The notes under the pieces were generated by a model. The model worked only from the letters and a program-made list of their open reading frames with translations, was not told the origin of the DNA and ran no database searches. A stretch of 64,000 bases of DNA from CBFHND01 sp965657085 (GTDB taxonomy: Bacteria > Pseudomonadota > Alphaproteobacteria > Rhodobacterales > Rhodobacteraceae): contig CBFHND010000003.1 of the NCBI GenBank assembly GCA_965657085.1, forward strand, positions 1 to 64,000, in the 5' to 3' direction. Position 1 is the first letter of the stretch, and every line of letters begins with the position of its first letter. Of the stretch, positions 17,970 to 27,250 are shown piece by piece. Both the position numbers and the translations under genes were made by a program.

Positions 17970-19069
17970 AGCACTTCGGACTGCCACAACCAGACCTTGA
18001 GCCCCCCATGCGCCACCGCGGGTCCTTGCGGTTTCCACGGCAGACCACAGGCCTTTGCCAACCCGGCCTCGCTGGTGACCAGCCCCACGCGCCAGCCCTT
18101 GAACCGCGCCTTCAAGGTCTCGCCCAGAGTTCCGTAAAGCGGGTAAAGCTGTTTCTTGTTGCCGATGCGCGCGCCGTAGGGCGGGTTGACCATCACCAGC
18201 CCCGGCGGACCGTCTGGCGGCACCACCTCGGCCGCACCATGTACGGTGAACTGACAGGATGCCGCCACCCATGCCCGCTCGGCATTCTTGATGGCCATGC
18301 CGATCACACCCTGATCCCGGTCCGACCCGAAGAAGCGTACCGGCCCCGTCGCCACTGCCTCCCGACGCAGCGCGGCAAAGGCCTGCGGGTCAAAAGAAGC
18401 CAATTGCTCGAACGCAAAGCTGCGCGCGCGCCCGGCCTGTAGCCCTGCCGCAATTTCCGCCGCTTCGATCACGAACGTGCCTGACCCGCACATCGGGTCA
18501 ACGACGCTTTGGGTGCCGTCAAAGCCCATCTGCAATAGGAACGAGGCCGCCATCGTTTCGCGCAGCGGGGCCTTGCCCACGGCTGCCTTGTGCCCGCGCT
18601 TGTGCAGCGGCTCGCCCGAGGCGTCGAGGCTGATGGTTACGCCATTGTCTTCGATACGGACCTTGATGACCATCTGCGCGTCCGGGCTGACGGCTATGCC
18701 ATGGGTTTCGCGCAAGGCGGTTTCGATCCGCTGGGTCGCGGCCCCCGCGTGATAGATTTTCGACTTCTTGCTCGTCACCTGAACCTTCACCGGCACATCC
18801 GGGCGCAGCACATCGCCCCATGGAAACTTGCGGGCGCGCTTGTCCAGTTGCGCCAGATGAAACGCCATGAACCCACCGACGCGCACCAGAACCCGCACCG
18901 CACAGCGCAGTTCGAGGTTGGCGCGCCACACCTCGGACCAGTCACCGCGCAGGGTCACCCCGCCCGGCCCGGTGTCGGCCACGTCAAAGCCGCGTGCCAG
19001 TGCCTCGCCGCGCAACTGCGGCTCGAGACCCGGTGCGCAAACCGCGAAGAGTTCAAGAGTATCATTCAT
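17966..19069 (-). CDS. THUMP-domain class I rRNA methyltransferase (RlmL-like)
   Basis: The 367-residue product has an N-terminal ferredoxin-like/THUMP region (about residues 1-150) and a Rossmann methyltransferase domain with SVVDPMCGSGTFVIEAAEIA and the N6-adenine/N2-guanine type motif VMVNPPYGARIG. These features match the N-terminal half of RlmKL, which makes m2G2445 in 23S rRNA; the RlmK half is absent, as usual outside gammaproteobacteria. The ATG at 19069 gives MNDTLELFAVCAPGLEPQLR, the expected start. Confidence 0.9.
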   Translation of the reverse strand: MNDTLELFAVCAPGLEPQLRGEALARGFDVADTGPGGVTLRGDWSEVWRANLELRCAVRVLVRVGGFMAFHLAQLDKRARKFPWGDVLRPDVPVKVQVTSKKSKIYHAGAATQRIETALRETHGIAVSPDAQMVIKVRIEDNGVTISLDASGEPLHKRGHKAAVGKAPLRETMAASFLLQMGFDGTQSVVDPMCGSGTFVIEAAEIAAGLQAGRARSFAFEQLASFDPQAFAALRREAVATGPVRFFGSDRDQGVIGMAIKNAERAWVAASCQFTVHGAAEVVPPDGPPGLVMVNPPYGARIGNKKQLYPLYGTLGETLKARFKGWRVGLVTSEAGLAKACGLPWKPQGPAVAHGGLKVWLWQSEVL

Positions 19070-19390
19070 TGCCCCGTCATATCGCCAAGCCCGCCCCCTT
19101 GCGAGGGCGATTCCGGCGACTGTGCCCAAGCGACTCCAAAAGCACGGAACCGGGCCATTCTACACTCTGATGGCCCACCAAGGCGCAGCGGCATGTTTCC
19201 GCCATGTGTCTAAATCGCCAGCGCACCGCACCCTTTGCTGCTCAATTTCGCGGCATTTGCAGGCGCAGCATTCCTGACGTGCCCATGATTTGTTGCTCTT
19301 TCGCCCATCACATCATCGGGTTTGCCCGCAGAGTGTGCGTGCCGATCGCAGCGCGACCCACTTGAAAAAGGCGAACCAACGGAGAGAGAG
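19070..19390. other. intergenic region upstream of urtA
   Basis: These 321 bases lie between divergent genes and must hold the promoters of urtA and of the RNA methyltransferase. I looked for sigma-54 -24/-12 elements and NtrC-type half sites, which would be expected for nitrogen-regulated urea uptake, and found no convincing match. GGAGAGAG precedes the urtA start. Confidence 0.5.
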
Positions 19391-20668
19391 ATGATGAAAA
19401 AGATACTATTGGGAACGGCTGCCATTCTTGCTGCAGGGGCCGCGCACGCACAAGATTGCGCCGATCCGATCAAGGTCGGGGTCCTGCATTCGCTGTCGGG
19501 CACGATGGCCATTTCGGAAACCACCCTCAAAGACACGGTTGAAATGCTGGTTGATCAGCAGAACGCGTCAGGCGGACTGCTGGGCTGCCAGATCGAAGCG
19601 GTGGTGGTCGACCCGGCCTCCGACTGGCCGCTCTTTGCGGAAAAGGCGCGCGAATTGCTGACGGTTGAAAAGGTCGACGTGATCTTTGGGTCATGGACAT
19701 CGGTCAGCCGCAAATCGGCGCTTCCGGTGCTGGAAGAGTTGAACGGTCTGATGTTCTACCCTGTGCAATACGAGGGCGAGGAATCGTCGAAAAACGTCTT
19801 CTACACCGGGGCGGCACCCAACCAGCAGGCCATTCCGGCGGTGGACTATTTCCTTGAAGAGCTGGGCGTCGAACGGTTTGCGCTTCTGGGCACTGACTAC
19901 GTCTATCCGCGCACGACCAACAACATCCTTCAGGCCTATCTTGAGGACAAGGGCATCGCCACGGCGGACATTTTCGTCAACTACACGCCCTTCGGTCATT
20001 CAGACTGGGCAACAATCGTGTCGGATGTTGTGGCCATGGGCGAAGAAGGGCGGCCCGTGGGCGTGATTTCAACAATCAACGGCGATGCCAATGTGGGCTT
20101 TTACAAGGAACTGGCAGCACAAGGCGTGTCGGCGGATGATATCCCCGTAGTCGCCTTTTCAGTGGGCGAAGAAGAGCTTTCGGGTCTCGATACCACCGAT
20201 CTGGTCGGCCATCTCGCGGCCTGGAACTACTTCCAATCCGCCGAAACCGACGTCAATGCGGACTTCATCGCCGCATGGAAAGAGCGCATGGGCGAAGACC
20301 GTGTGACCAACGACCCCATGGAGGCCCATTATATCGGCTTCAACATGTGGGTGAACGCGGTCGAAAAGGCGAAGACCACCGATGTGGATGCCGTGCGTGA
20401 CGCCATGTACGGTCAGGAATTTCCAAACCTGACAGGTGGCACTGCCGTGATGTTGCCGAACCACCACCTGGCCAAGCCTGTGTTGATTGGTGAGATCACC
20501 GAGGACGGTCAGTTCGACATCATCAGCCAGACAACCGAAGTCGCCGGTGACGCATGGACCGATCACTTGCCCGAAAGTGCTGTGCTCGTTTCCGATTGGC
20601 CGGGTCTGGGCTGCGGAATGTACAACACCGAAACCAAAAGCTGCGTACAGATCGAATCCAACTACTGA
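19391..20668 (+). CDS. urtA: urea ABC transporter, substrate-binding protein
   Basis: The 425-residue periplasmic protein starts MMKKILLGTAAILAAGAAHA, a cleavable signal peptide, followed by DPIKVGVLHSLSGTMAISET, the hallmark of UrtA among branched-chain-type binding proteins. Other typical segments are FYPVQYEGEESSKNVFYTGA and the STINGDANVGFYKELA stretch. It captures urea for the UrtBC membrane channel. A GA-rich SD directly precedes the ATG. It heads the five-gene urt operon; no urease genes are in the window. Confidence 0.96.
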   Translation: MMKKILLGTAAILAAGAAHAQDCADPIKVGVLHSLSGTMAISETTLKDTVEMLVDQQNASGGLLGCQIEAVVVDPASDWPLFAEKARELLTVEKVDVIFGSWTSVSRKSALPVLEELNGLMFYPVQYEGEESSKNVFYTGAAPNQQAIPAVDYFLEELGVERFALLGTDYVYPRTTNNILQAYLEDKGIATADIFVNYTPFGHSDWATIVSDVVAMGEEGRPVGVISTINGDANVGFYKELAAQGVSADDIPVVAFSVGEEELSGLDTTDLVGHLAAWNYFQSAETDVNADFIAAWKERMGEDRVTNDPMEAHYIGFNMWVNAVEKAKTTDVDAVRDAMYGQEFPNLTGGTAVMLPNHHLAKPVLIGEITEDGQFDIISQTTEVAGDAWTDHLPESAVLVSDWPGLGCGMYNTETKSCVQIESNY

Positions 20669-20738
20669 TCCGTACCAGACAGACGATGCGCCGGGCCTTG
20701 AGGGTCCGGCGCGTTGCTGCCCCGAAGAAGGTTTTCCG

Positions 20739-22679
20739 ATGCTTCGCTTTCTCCTCTTTCTTGCGGCTGTCAGCCTTGCCATGCCGCTGGCCGCACAGCC
20801 GCTTGGCCCCTTGCAAACGGCCCTTCAGGCCGAGCCGAAAAAGGTGGAACGTGCATCGCGCAAGACCGTTGGCGACGTGCTGGACCGGTTGGCCGAAACC
20901 GGATCTCCGAACCTTCAGCCCTTTTTGGAAGCCTGGGCTGACCGCCGGGTCGTTCTACGGACCGAAGGGGGCCTGTTTTTCATCGGGGAACGCGACGGCG
21001 CCGACTATGTGCTGACCGACATCGACACGGGCGAAACAAGTCGCGTGGACAAATCAGAGGCAAAAGCGCTCAGGCCCAATGCAGGTGTACGGCGGGTCAT
21101 CGGCACCGCCCTGATCCAATTCCAGTTGAGCGATCCACGCAAATCCGCGCGGATTGATGCGTTGAAGGCTCTGGAACGCGCCGGGTCGGCCGAGTTGCTG
21201 GAACCCTTGCGCGCCTCCATGACCGAGGAACCGGATGCCGGGGTGGCCGCGATAAAGGCCGCGCTGGAACGGCGTCTGACCGCCCGCTTTGACCCCGATC
21301 CGAAGGCGCGGATCGCGGCAATCGAGGATTTGTCCGACAGCATATCGATCGCGGACCGTGCGGCACTGTCGCGTATCCTTGTCACACAACGGGCCGTTTT
21401 CGCAGGCGACCCGCCAGAGACCGAAAACATCGCCCGGTTGCTGGTGCCCGGCGATGATCTGCCACTGGCCAAGGCACACGCATTGCTGGTTGACGCGGGG
21501 CTCGCCGAGACCTTGGTGACACCCGCAACGCGGGACTCTGCCCTGATTGCGGGTATCGACGGCGATCAGGTGGCCGGAGTGCCGGTCGAAACGCTCGACA
21601 CCGAAAATGCACGCTGGGCGGCCTATGGCGCGCTGACGGGTGCCGCGCCTGCCTCTGACGGCTGGGGCGCGATCCCGTTGTCCGATTTCGAAGGGGTCAC
21701 GATCTACGACCGCTACGTCGAAGAAAACCCAGACGTCACCGCCGCGGCAGAGCGCGCATCCGCATCCGTCGAGACCCGGCTTGCGCTGCATCAGACGGCT
21801 GATCTGGGGCTGGATGCGCTGTCGCTCGCGTCAATCTATTTCCTTGCCGCTGTAGGCCTTGCCGTGACCTTCGGCGTGATGGGCGTCATCAACATGGCGC
21901 ATGGTGAATTCATCATGATCGGGGCCTACACCGGCTACGTGGTGCAAACCTTCATTCCTGACTACACACTGTCCCTGATCGTTGCCCTGCCCTTGGCTTT
22001 CGTCGTTGCGGGCGCTGCGGGTGTGACGTTGGAACGGCTGGTCATCCGCCACCTGATGCACCGCCCGTTGGAAACCCTTCTGGCGACCTTCGGCATCTCG
22101 ATCGCCTTGCAGCAGATTGCCAAGAACATCTTTGGCACACAGGCCCGCCCCCTCACCTCACCGGATTGGCTGGCTGGATCCTGGGTGATCTCCGAGGCCA
22201 TTTCGATCTCTTGGATCAGGGTCGCCATTTTCGTGCTGGCACTGGTGTTTCTGACGGCCATCATTCTGGTGCTCAAACGCACGCGCCTCGGGCTCGAAGT
22301 GCGCGCGGTCACGCAGAACCCGGGCATGGCCGCCAGCATGGGGATCGACCCCGGGCGCATCGGGATGCTGACCTTCGGGCTGGGGTCCGGCATCGCGGGC
22401 GTGGCGGGCGTGGCAATCGGGCTTTATGCGCAGGTGACCTCGGAAATGGGCGCGGGATACATCGTGCAATCCTTCATGACGGTTGTGGTCGGCGGTGTCG
22501 GTTCGGTCCTTGGCACCCTTGCCGGGGCCGGGATGATCGGGGGAATGCAAAAGGGCATTGAATGGCTCAATCCCTCGAACACGCTGGCAGCGCAGACTTA
22601 CATGATCCTCTTCGTGATCGCCTTTATCCAGTTCCGGCCCCGCGGCATTGTCCCGCAAAAAGGCAGGGCCGCGTCATGA
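20739..22679 (+). CDS. urtB: urea ABC transporter permease UrtB
   Basis: The 646-residue product is much longer than LivH-type permeases. It has a signal peptide (residues 1-20), an extended periplasmic domain of about 330 residues rich in charged repeats (RADVARFDPDPKARIAAIEDL-like helices), and then about eight membrane helices with the permease signature GLAVTFGVMGVINMAHGEFI. The long N-terminal domain is usual for UrtB. Its last four bases overlap the urtC start. Confidence 0.95.
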   Translation: MLRFLLFLAAVSLAMPLAAQPLGPLQTALQAEPKKVERASRKTVGDVLDRLAETGSPNLQPFLEAWADRRVVLRTEGGLFFIGERDGADYVLTDIDTGETSRVDKSEAKALRPNAGVRRVIGTALIQFQLSDPRKSARIDALKALERAGSAELLEPLRASMTEEPDAGVAAIKAALERRLTARFDPDPKARIAAIEDLSDSISIADRAALSRILVTQRAVFAGDPPETENIARLLVPGDDLPLAKAHALLVDAGLAETLVTPATRDSALIAGIDGDQVAGVPVETLDTENARWAAYGALTGAAPASDGWGAIPLSDFEGVTIYDRYVEENPDVTAAAERASASVETRLALHQTADLGLDALSLASIYFLAAVGLAVTFGVMGVINMAHGEFIMIGAYTGYVVQTFIPDYTLSLIVALPLAFVVAGAAGVTLERLVIRHLMHRPLETLLATFGISIALQQIAKNIFGTQARPLTSPDWLAGSWVISEAISISWIRVAIFVLALVFLTAIILVLKRTRLGLEVRAVTQNPGMAASMGIDPGRIGMLTFGLGSGIAGVAGVAIGLYAQVTSEMGAGYIVQSFMTVVVGGVGSVLGTLAGAGMIGGMQKGIEWLNPSNTLAAQTYMILFVIAFIQFRPRGIVPQKGRAAS

Positions 22680-23887
22680 CCCTCTTGCGCACGCCCCATG
22701 TGGCAACCGTCCTGATCGCGCTGGCCATCGTCACGCTGGGGGCCACGGTTCTGGCCGAGGCGGGGCTGGTCTCGACCTCCTTCGTCAAGACTTTGGGCAA
22801 GACGCTGTGCCTGTCCCTCGTGGCTGTCGCGATGGACCTTGTCTGGGGCTACACCGGCATCCTCAGCCTTGGGCACATGGCGTTTTTCGGGATCGGCGGC
22901 TACGCCATCGGCATGTGGCTGATGCGTGCACGCACCGAAAGCATCGTCGCAGCCCAGCTGGATCGTGCCGCCTTGCCCCCGACGGCGGCGGAAATCGATC
23001 AGGCGGCGGCGGTCCAAATCTTCGGGGTTGTCGGATCGGACACCTTTCCTTGGATGTGGGCCTTTTCCGACATCCTTGCGGTGCAACTTCTGGCCGTTGT
23101 CGCCGTGCCCGGCCTTCTTGCGCTGGTCTTTGGATGGCTCGCCTTTCGCAGCCGTGTGACGGGCGTATACCTGTCGATCCTGACGCAGGCAGGCACCCTC
23201 GCCCTGTCGCTGTGGCTGTTTCAGAACGACAGCGGCCTGCGCGGCAACAATGGCCTGTCGGGCCTGCAAAACATCCCCGGCGCTGCGGGTGTGCCCCAAT
23301 CCACCCTGTCCTTGTGGTTTCTCTGGGCATCTGCGGCTGCGCTTGCGTTGACTTACGTTCTGGCGGCGTGGGTCGTGTCCGAGCGGTTCGGGTCGGTCCT
23401 GCGGGCGATCCGCGATGATGAAACCCGCGTGCGGTTTCTGGGCTACGATGTCGAGGCTTACAAACTGGCGGTCTTCACCGGCACCGCGATGCTCGCCGGA
23501 ATCGCGGGGGCGCTGTACTATCCGCAGGCGGGCATCGTGAACCCCGCGGAAATCGCCCCCATCGCCTCGATCTACCTCGCGGTCTGGGTGGCCATCGGCG
23601 GACGCGGGCGGCTCTATGGCGCGATCCTGGGGGCTGCTGCTGTCTCGCTCTTGTCGTCGTGGTTCACCGGGGGCGGTGCGCCAGACATCGACCTTGGGTT
23701 TTATGAAATCCTCTGGACCGATTGGTGGCTGGTGCTTCTGGGCTTTGGCTTTGTCGCCGTCACGCTTTTTGCCCCCGAAGGCATCGGGGGGTTGTTCGAC
23801 CGGTTTGATCGACCCAAACGCGTGGGCGATCTTGGCCCGGATCAGGGCGCGTTACGGCGTGAAGAAGCACGGGGGGCCGCGGAATGA
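22676..23887 (+). CDS. urtC: urea ABC transporter permease UrtC
   Basis: The 403-residue permease has about ten membrane helices and the LivM-like signature MDLVWGYTGILSLGHMAFFG near residue 60. The cytosolic coupling loop is RFGSVLRAIRDDETRVRFLG. It forms the heteromeric channel with UrtB. Start and stop both overlap neighbours by four bases. Confidence 0.95.
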   Translation: MTLLRTPHVATVLIALAIVTLGATVLAEAGLVSTSFVKTLGKTLCLSLVAVAMDLVWGYTGILSLGHMAFFGIGGYAIGMWLMRARTESIVAAQLDRAALPPTAAEIDQAAAVQIFGVVGSDTFPWMWAFSDILAVQLLAVVAVPGLLALVFGWLAFRSRVTGVYLSILTQAGTLALSLWLFQNDSGLRGNNGLSGLQNIPGAAGVPQSTLSLWFLWASAAALALTYVLAAWVVSERFGSVLRAIRDDETRVRFLGYDVEAYKLAVFTGTAMLAGIAGALYYPQAGIVNPAEIAPIASIYLAVWVAIGGRGRLYGAILGAAAVSLLSSWFTGGGAPDIDLGFYEILWTDWWLVLLGFGFVAVTLFAPEGIGGLFDRFDRPKRVGDLGPDQGALRREEARGAAE

Positions 23888-24639
23888 GCACGCTTCTCGA
23901 AGTGTCTGGTGTCACCAAGACCTTTGACGGGTTTCGCGCAATCGACAACCTGTCGTTCTCCATCACAGAGCCGGAGTTGCGCGCCGTGATCGGCCCCAAC
24001 GGCGCAGGCAAGACAACCTTCATGGACATCGTCACGGGCAAGACCCGCCCCGACACAGGCACCGTGCGCTGGGGCGAGATGTCGACCGATTTGACGCGCC
24101 TTTCCGAGGCCCGGATCGCGCGGCTGGGGCTGGGACGCAAGTTCCAGAAGCCCACGGTGTTCGAGGATCAGACCGTGCGGGAAAACCTGCGCCTCGCGCT
24201 CAAGGGCGCGCGCGGGCCTGTGCGGGTGCTGTTCCGGCGGCGCGCGCAGGCAGACAGGATCGCGGCATTGGCGGCGCAGGTCGGGCTGTCGGACGCGCTT
24301 GGGCAAAAGTCAGGCGCGCTGTCGCACGGTCAAAAACAGTGGCTGGAGATCGGGATGCTGCTGGCGCAGGAACCTCGCCTGCTTCTGGTCGATGAACCCG
24401 CCGCCGGCATGACCAGCGCAGAACGCGAAAAGACCACCGAGATGCTGATCGAGGCGGCGCGCACGCGTGCGGTCGTGGTGGTCGAACATGACATGGAATT
24501 CGTACGCAGGCTGGACTGCCGGGTCACGGTCCTGCACGAAGGCCGTGTGTTGGCCGAAGGGTCGCTCGACCATGTCACATCGGATGCGCAGGTGATCGAC
24601 GTCTACCTCGGCCGCGAAAACGGGGGCGCAGATGCTTGA
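23884..24639 (+). CDS. urtD: urea ABC transporter ATP-binding protein UrtD
   Basis: The 251-residue LivG-type ATPase has Walker A GPNGAGKTTFMD, signature LSHGQKQWLEIG and Walker B LLLVDEPAAGM. The signature motif has LSHGQ in place of LSGGQ, which is common in UrtD. It overlaps urtC by four bases and urtE by eight. Confidence 0.96.
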   Translation: MSTLLEVSGVTKTFDGFRAIDNLSFSITEPELRAVIGPNGAGKTTFMDIVTGKTRPDTGTVRWGEMSTDLTRLSEARIARLGLGRKFQKPTVFEDQTVRENLRLALKGARGPVRVLFRRRAQADRIAALAAQVGLSDALGQKSGALSHGQKQWLEIGMLLAQEPRLLLVDEPAAGMTSAEREKTTEMLIEAARTRAVVVVEHDMEFVRRLDCRVTVLHEGRVLAEGSLDHVTSDAQVIDVYLGRENGGADA

Positions 24640-25321
24640 AGCCCGCAACCTGACACTGTCCTACGGCGGATCGGTCATCATCCCGGGCCTCGATTTCGAG
24701 GCCCGGATCGGAGAAGTGACGGCTGTGATGGGTTTGAACGGGGTTGGCAAGACATCGCTCCTCTCTGCCCTTGCCGGGCGGCACCCTGCCGGGGGCGAGG
24801 TCAGCCTCGATGGCACGTCGCTTGCACGCAGCGCCCGCGCGCGGGCACGTGCCGGCATCGCCTATGTGCCGCAGGGCCGCGAAGTCTTTCCGTTGCTCAG
24901 CGTGCAGGAAAACCTTGAAACCGGATTTGCCTGCCTGCCCCGCGCCGAACGGCGCATTCCCGATCACATCTTTGATCTGTTCCCGGTCCTGCGCGACATG
25001 CGCACACGGCGCGGCGGCGATCTATCGGGCGGGCAACAGCAGCAACTGGCCATCGCCCGCGCGCTGGTGACAAAACCGCGCGCGCTGTTGCTGGATGAGC
25101 CGACCGAAGGCATCCAGCCGTCGATCATCTCGGACATCGGGCGCGTCATCGCACAACTGCGCGCCGCGCAGCAGATGGCAATTGTTCTGGTGGAGCAGCG
25201 TTTTGACTTTGCCTGGACCTTGGCGGACCGCATCGTTGCCATGCGGCGCGGCCGCATCATCCACAATGAAGAGCGCGCCTCGTCCAACCGCGAAGAGGTC
25301 TTGTCGCTCGTATCGGTCTGA
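24632..25321 (+). CDS. urtE: urea ABC transporter ATP-binding protein UrtE
   Basis: The 229-residue LivF-type ATPase has Walker A GLNGVGKTSLLS, signature LSGGQQQQLAIARAL and Walker B LLLDEPTEGIQPS. It pairs with UrtD to power urea import. It is the last gene of the operon. A 7-bp GC hairpin (near 25338-25366) follows but lacks a T-run, so a terminator is uncertain. Confidence 0.96.
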   Translation: MLEARNLTLSYGGSVIIPGLDFEARIGEVTAVMGLNGVGKTSLLSALAGRHPAGGEVSLDGTSLARSARARARAGIAYVPQGREVFPLLSVQENLETGFACLPRAERRIPDHIFDLFPVLRDMRTRRGGDLSGGQQQQLAIARALVTKPRALLLDEPTEGIQPSIISDIGRVIAQLRAAQQMAIVLVEQRFDFAWTLADRIVAMRRGRIIHNEERASSNREEVLSLVSV

Positions 25322-25384
25322 GCCTCGAACACGACAGCCGCACAGCGTCTTTCACTGCGCGGCTGCCGAGGGTTTCGCCTTGCA

Positions 25385-25780
25385 CTAGGCCGCTGCCGTG
25401 GCCTCGATTTCGAACAGCAGGCCGGGGATCGCCAACCGCGTCACGCCCAGCAATGTCATCGGTGGGGCTTACCCCAGCGGTCCGAACCACATCCCCAGCA
25501 CGTCAAAATGCTTCAGCACCTCATCCACATCCGTGGCGTAGACGCCCAGCCGAATAACGTGGCTCAGATCCATGTCAGCGCCGGCCAGAACAGCCTGAAG
25601 ATTGTCGAGGGCCAGCGCGATCTGGGCGCGCATGTCGCCGGGATGCTGCGGCGCACCATTGGCGTCGACTGCGGTCTGTCTTGCACAGACAAGTTGGCGG
25701 GTCGCGCCATCGATGATCTCTGCCTGATTGTAGCCAAGACCCAAGGACCAGTCCCACGGGTTTACAGGTGTGCGTTGCAT
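25385..25780 (-). pseudogene. RidA/YjgF-family gene interrupted by an in-frame stop
   Basis: From the ATG at 25780 the product reads MQRTPVNPWDWSLGLGYNQA and keeps the RidA-family core (QIALALDNLQAVLAGADMDL, VIRLGVYATDVDEVLKHFDV). A TAA at 25469-25471 ends it after FGPLG. The same frame then continues APPMTLLGVTRLAIPGLLFE and IEATAAA to a second stop at 25385-25387, which is the expected family C-terminus including the conserved Arg and Glu of the active site. A single-base nonsense change explains this best. The family deaminates reactive enamine/imine intermediates. Confidence 0.85.
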
Positions 25781-25826
25781 AGTGATTTCTCCTTGTTGAT
25801 GTTCGCAGGACCGGTCCAGGATCAAA

Positions 25827-25847
25827 TGGTGCCAAATTTTGTCACCA
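25827..25847. promoter_or_regulatory. 21-bp near-perfect palindrome, probable operator of the WYL regulator
   Basis: TGGTGcCAAA and its complement TTTGtCACCA flank a single central base, with one mismatched pair. It lies in the 87-base gap between the divergent RidA-family and WYL-regulator genes, 21 bases upstream of the regulator. Position and symmetry suggest autoregulation and control of the RidA gene. Confidence 0.7.
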
Positions 25848-25867
25848 AAAGATGCCAGCGTGAAAAC

Positions 25868-26587
25868 ATGAACATCAGACACCGACATGACACGATCGTG
25901 CGTACCCTGCGCCGCAACGGAACCTCGACGATTGATACCTTGGCGGATCAGGTCGGCGCATCGCGGCGCACCGTCCTGCGCGACATCTGCGCGCTGCGGG
26001 ATGAGGGGTTAGTCATTCATTCCGAAGCAGGCCGCGGCGGCGGCGTACAACTTGATCCGCAATCCATGCAGACAACCGCGCGCCTTTCGGTGGCCGAGGT
26101 GTTTGCCCTGTTGATCAGTGTCGCGGGCATGCGGGCCGCACAAAACCTGCCCTTTTCCGATCTTGCGGACGCGGGCCTTGCCCAGATCGAAAAGGCGTTG
26201 CCGTCGGACAAGGTGCGCGATCTGCGCCGCATTCTCGAATGCCTGCACATCGGGCAATTGTCACCACTGCAGGACTTGTCGGATTTGGGGCAGATTGATC
26301 CAGCACTGCTTCCGGCGTTTGAAACCGCCTTCCTGCAACGGCTTCACCTGCGGTTCGACTACCGCGATGCCAAAGGCACAAGGACCAGCCGCGAGGTGGA
26401 ACCTCAGGCGATGCTGATCTTGCAGCCCTTGTGGTATCTGGTCGGCTGGGATCCGGCGCGCAATGATTTCCGACACTTCCGCATGGATCGGATCAGCAGG
26501 CCGCAAGTTGTCGAAGGCGTGGAGTTTCGGCGCAGACATGTGCCGTTCGAGGACGATGTCTGCCCCTACACCGATCTGATGCGCTGA
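25868..26587 (+). CDS. HTH and WYL-domain transcriptional regulator
   Basis: The 239-residue protein has an N-terminal winged helix (HDTIVRTLRRNGTSTIDTLA, GASRRTVLRDICALRDEGL) and a C-terminal WYL ligand-binding domain with PLWYLVGWDPARNDFRHFRM. Related YafY/DeoR-like proteins sense small ligands and repress or activate adjacent genes. Divergence from the RidA-family gene with a shared palindrome suggests that gene is its target. Confidence 0.93.
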   Translation: MNIRHRHDTIVRTLRRNGTSTIDTLADQVGASRRTVLRDICALRDEGLVIHSEAGRGGGVQLDPQSMQTTARLSVAEVFALLISVAGMRAAQNLPFSDLADAGLAQIEKALPSDKVRDLRRILECLHIGQLSPLQDLSDLGQIDPALLPAFETAFLQRLHLRFDYRDAKGTRTSREVEPQAMLILQPLWYLVGWDPARNDFRHFRMDRISRPQVVEGVEFRRRHVPFEDDVCPYTDLMR

Positions 26588-26621
26588 ACAGGTCCGTCGC
26601 GCGCACTGGTGTGGCCGGGAC

Positions 26622-27050
26622 TCAGTTGATGCTGACCAGTTCGATATTGAAGGTCAGGTCCTTACCCGCCAACGGGTGGTTGGCATCCAGCGTCACTGTG
26701 CTTTCATCTGCCTCGACCACGGTCACCGGCATCGCCTGTCCATCGGGCGTTTGCATCTGCAATTGTGTGCCGGGTTCCAGCGGGATGTCGGCGGGGATAC
26801 CTTCGCGTGGGATCGCCTGACGCATTTCGGGGTTGATGGGGCCATAAGCGTCAACGGCGGCCACCTTGACCTCTTTCTTGTCGCCCACGGTCATGCCGGG
26901 AATGGCCGTATCGAGGCCGGGGATAATCTGGCCGCTGCCCACCTGAAATTCCAGCGGGTCGCGCCCTTCGGAACTGTCGAAGGTGGTGCCGTCCAGAAGG
27001 GTGCCGGTATAGTGAATGCGTACGGTGTCGCCCGATTTGACTTCGGTCAT
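26622..27050 (-). CDS. FKBP-type peptidyl-prolyl isomerase (SlyD-like)
   Basis: The 142-residue protein has an FKBP domain (GDTVRIHYTGTLLDGTTFDS, PLEFQVGSGQIIPGLDTAIP) with an inserted flap (about residues 65-125), as in SlyD. It lacks the His-rich metal tail of E. coli SlyD. It is a cytosolic folding helper. The ATG at 27050 is chosen because the conserved FKBP fold begins right after it. Confidence 0.93.
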   Translation of the reverse strand: MTEVKSGDTVRIHYTGTLLDGTTFDSSEGRDPLEFQVGSGQIIPGLDTAIPGMTVGDKKEVKVAAVDAYGPINPEMRQAIPREGIPADIPLEPGTQLQMQTPDGQAMPVTVVEADESTVTLDANHPLAGKDLTFNIELVSIN

Positions 27051-27250
27051 GAGGTCCTCGCTGTGAATGGGGAATGGGGGAGGCCGCGTATCTGCACGGG
27101 TGGCTCCGGGTTGTGCGCAGTGTGACCAAAGGGGCTGCTTATGTAAACCCTCGGCCCGGCAATGGCACCGGGTGTACCAAGTACAATTTCGTGCTTTTGT
27201 CATGGAAGGGGGCGTGACAGTCTGCGCGGTGACAGCCGCCGGAGACCCAC

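Noticed and set aside
19260..19300. Possible sigma-54 promoter before urtA
   Set aside because: The best TGC/TTGC pair is two bases off the required -24/-12 spacing.
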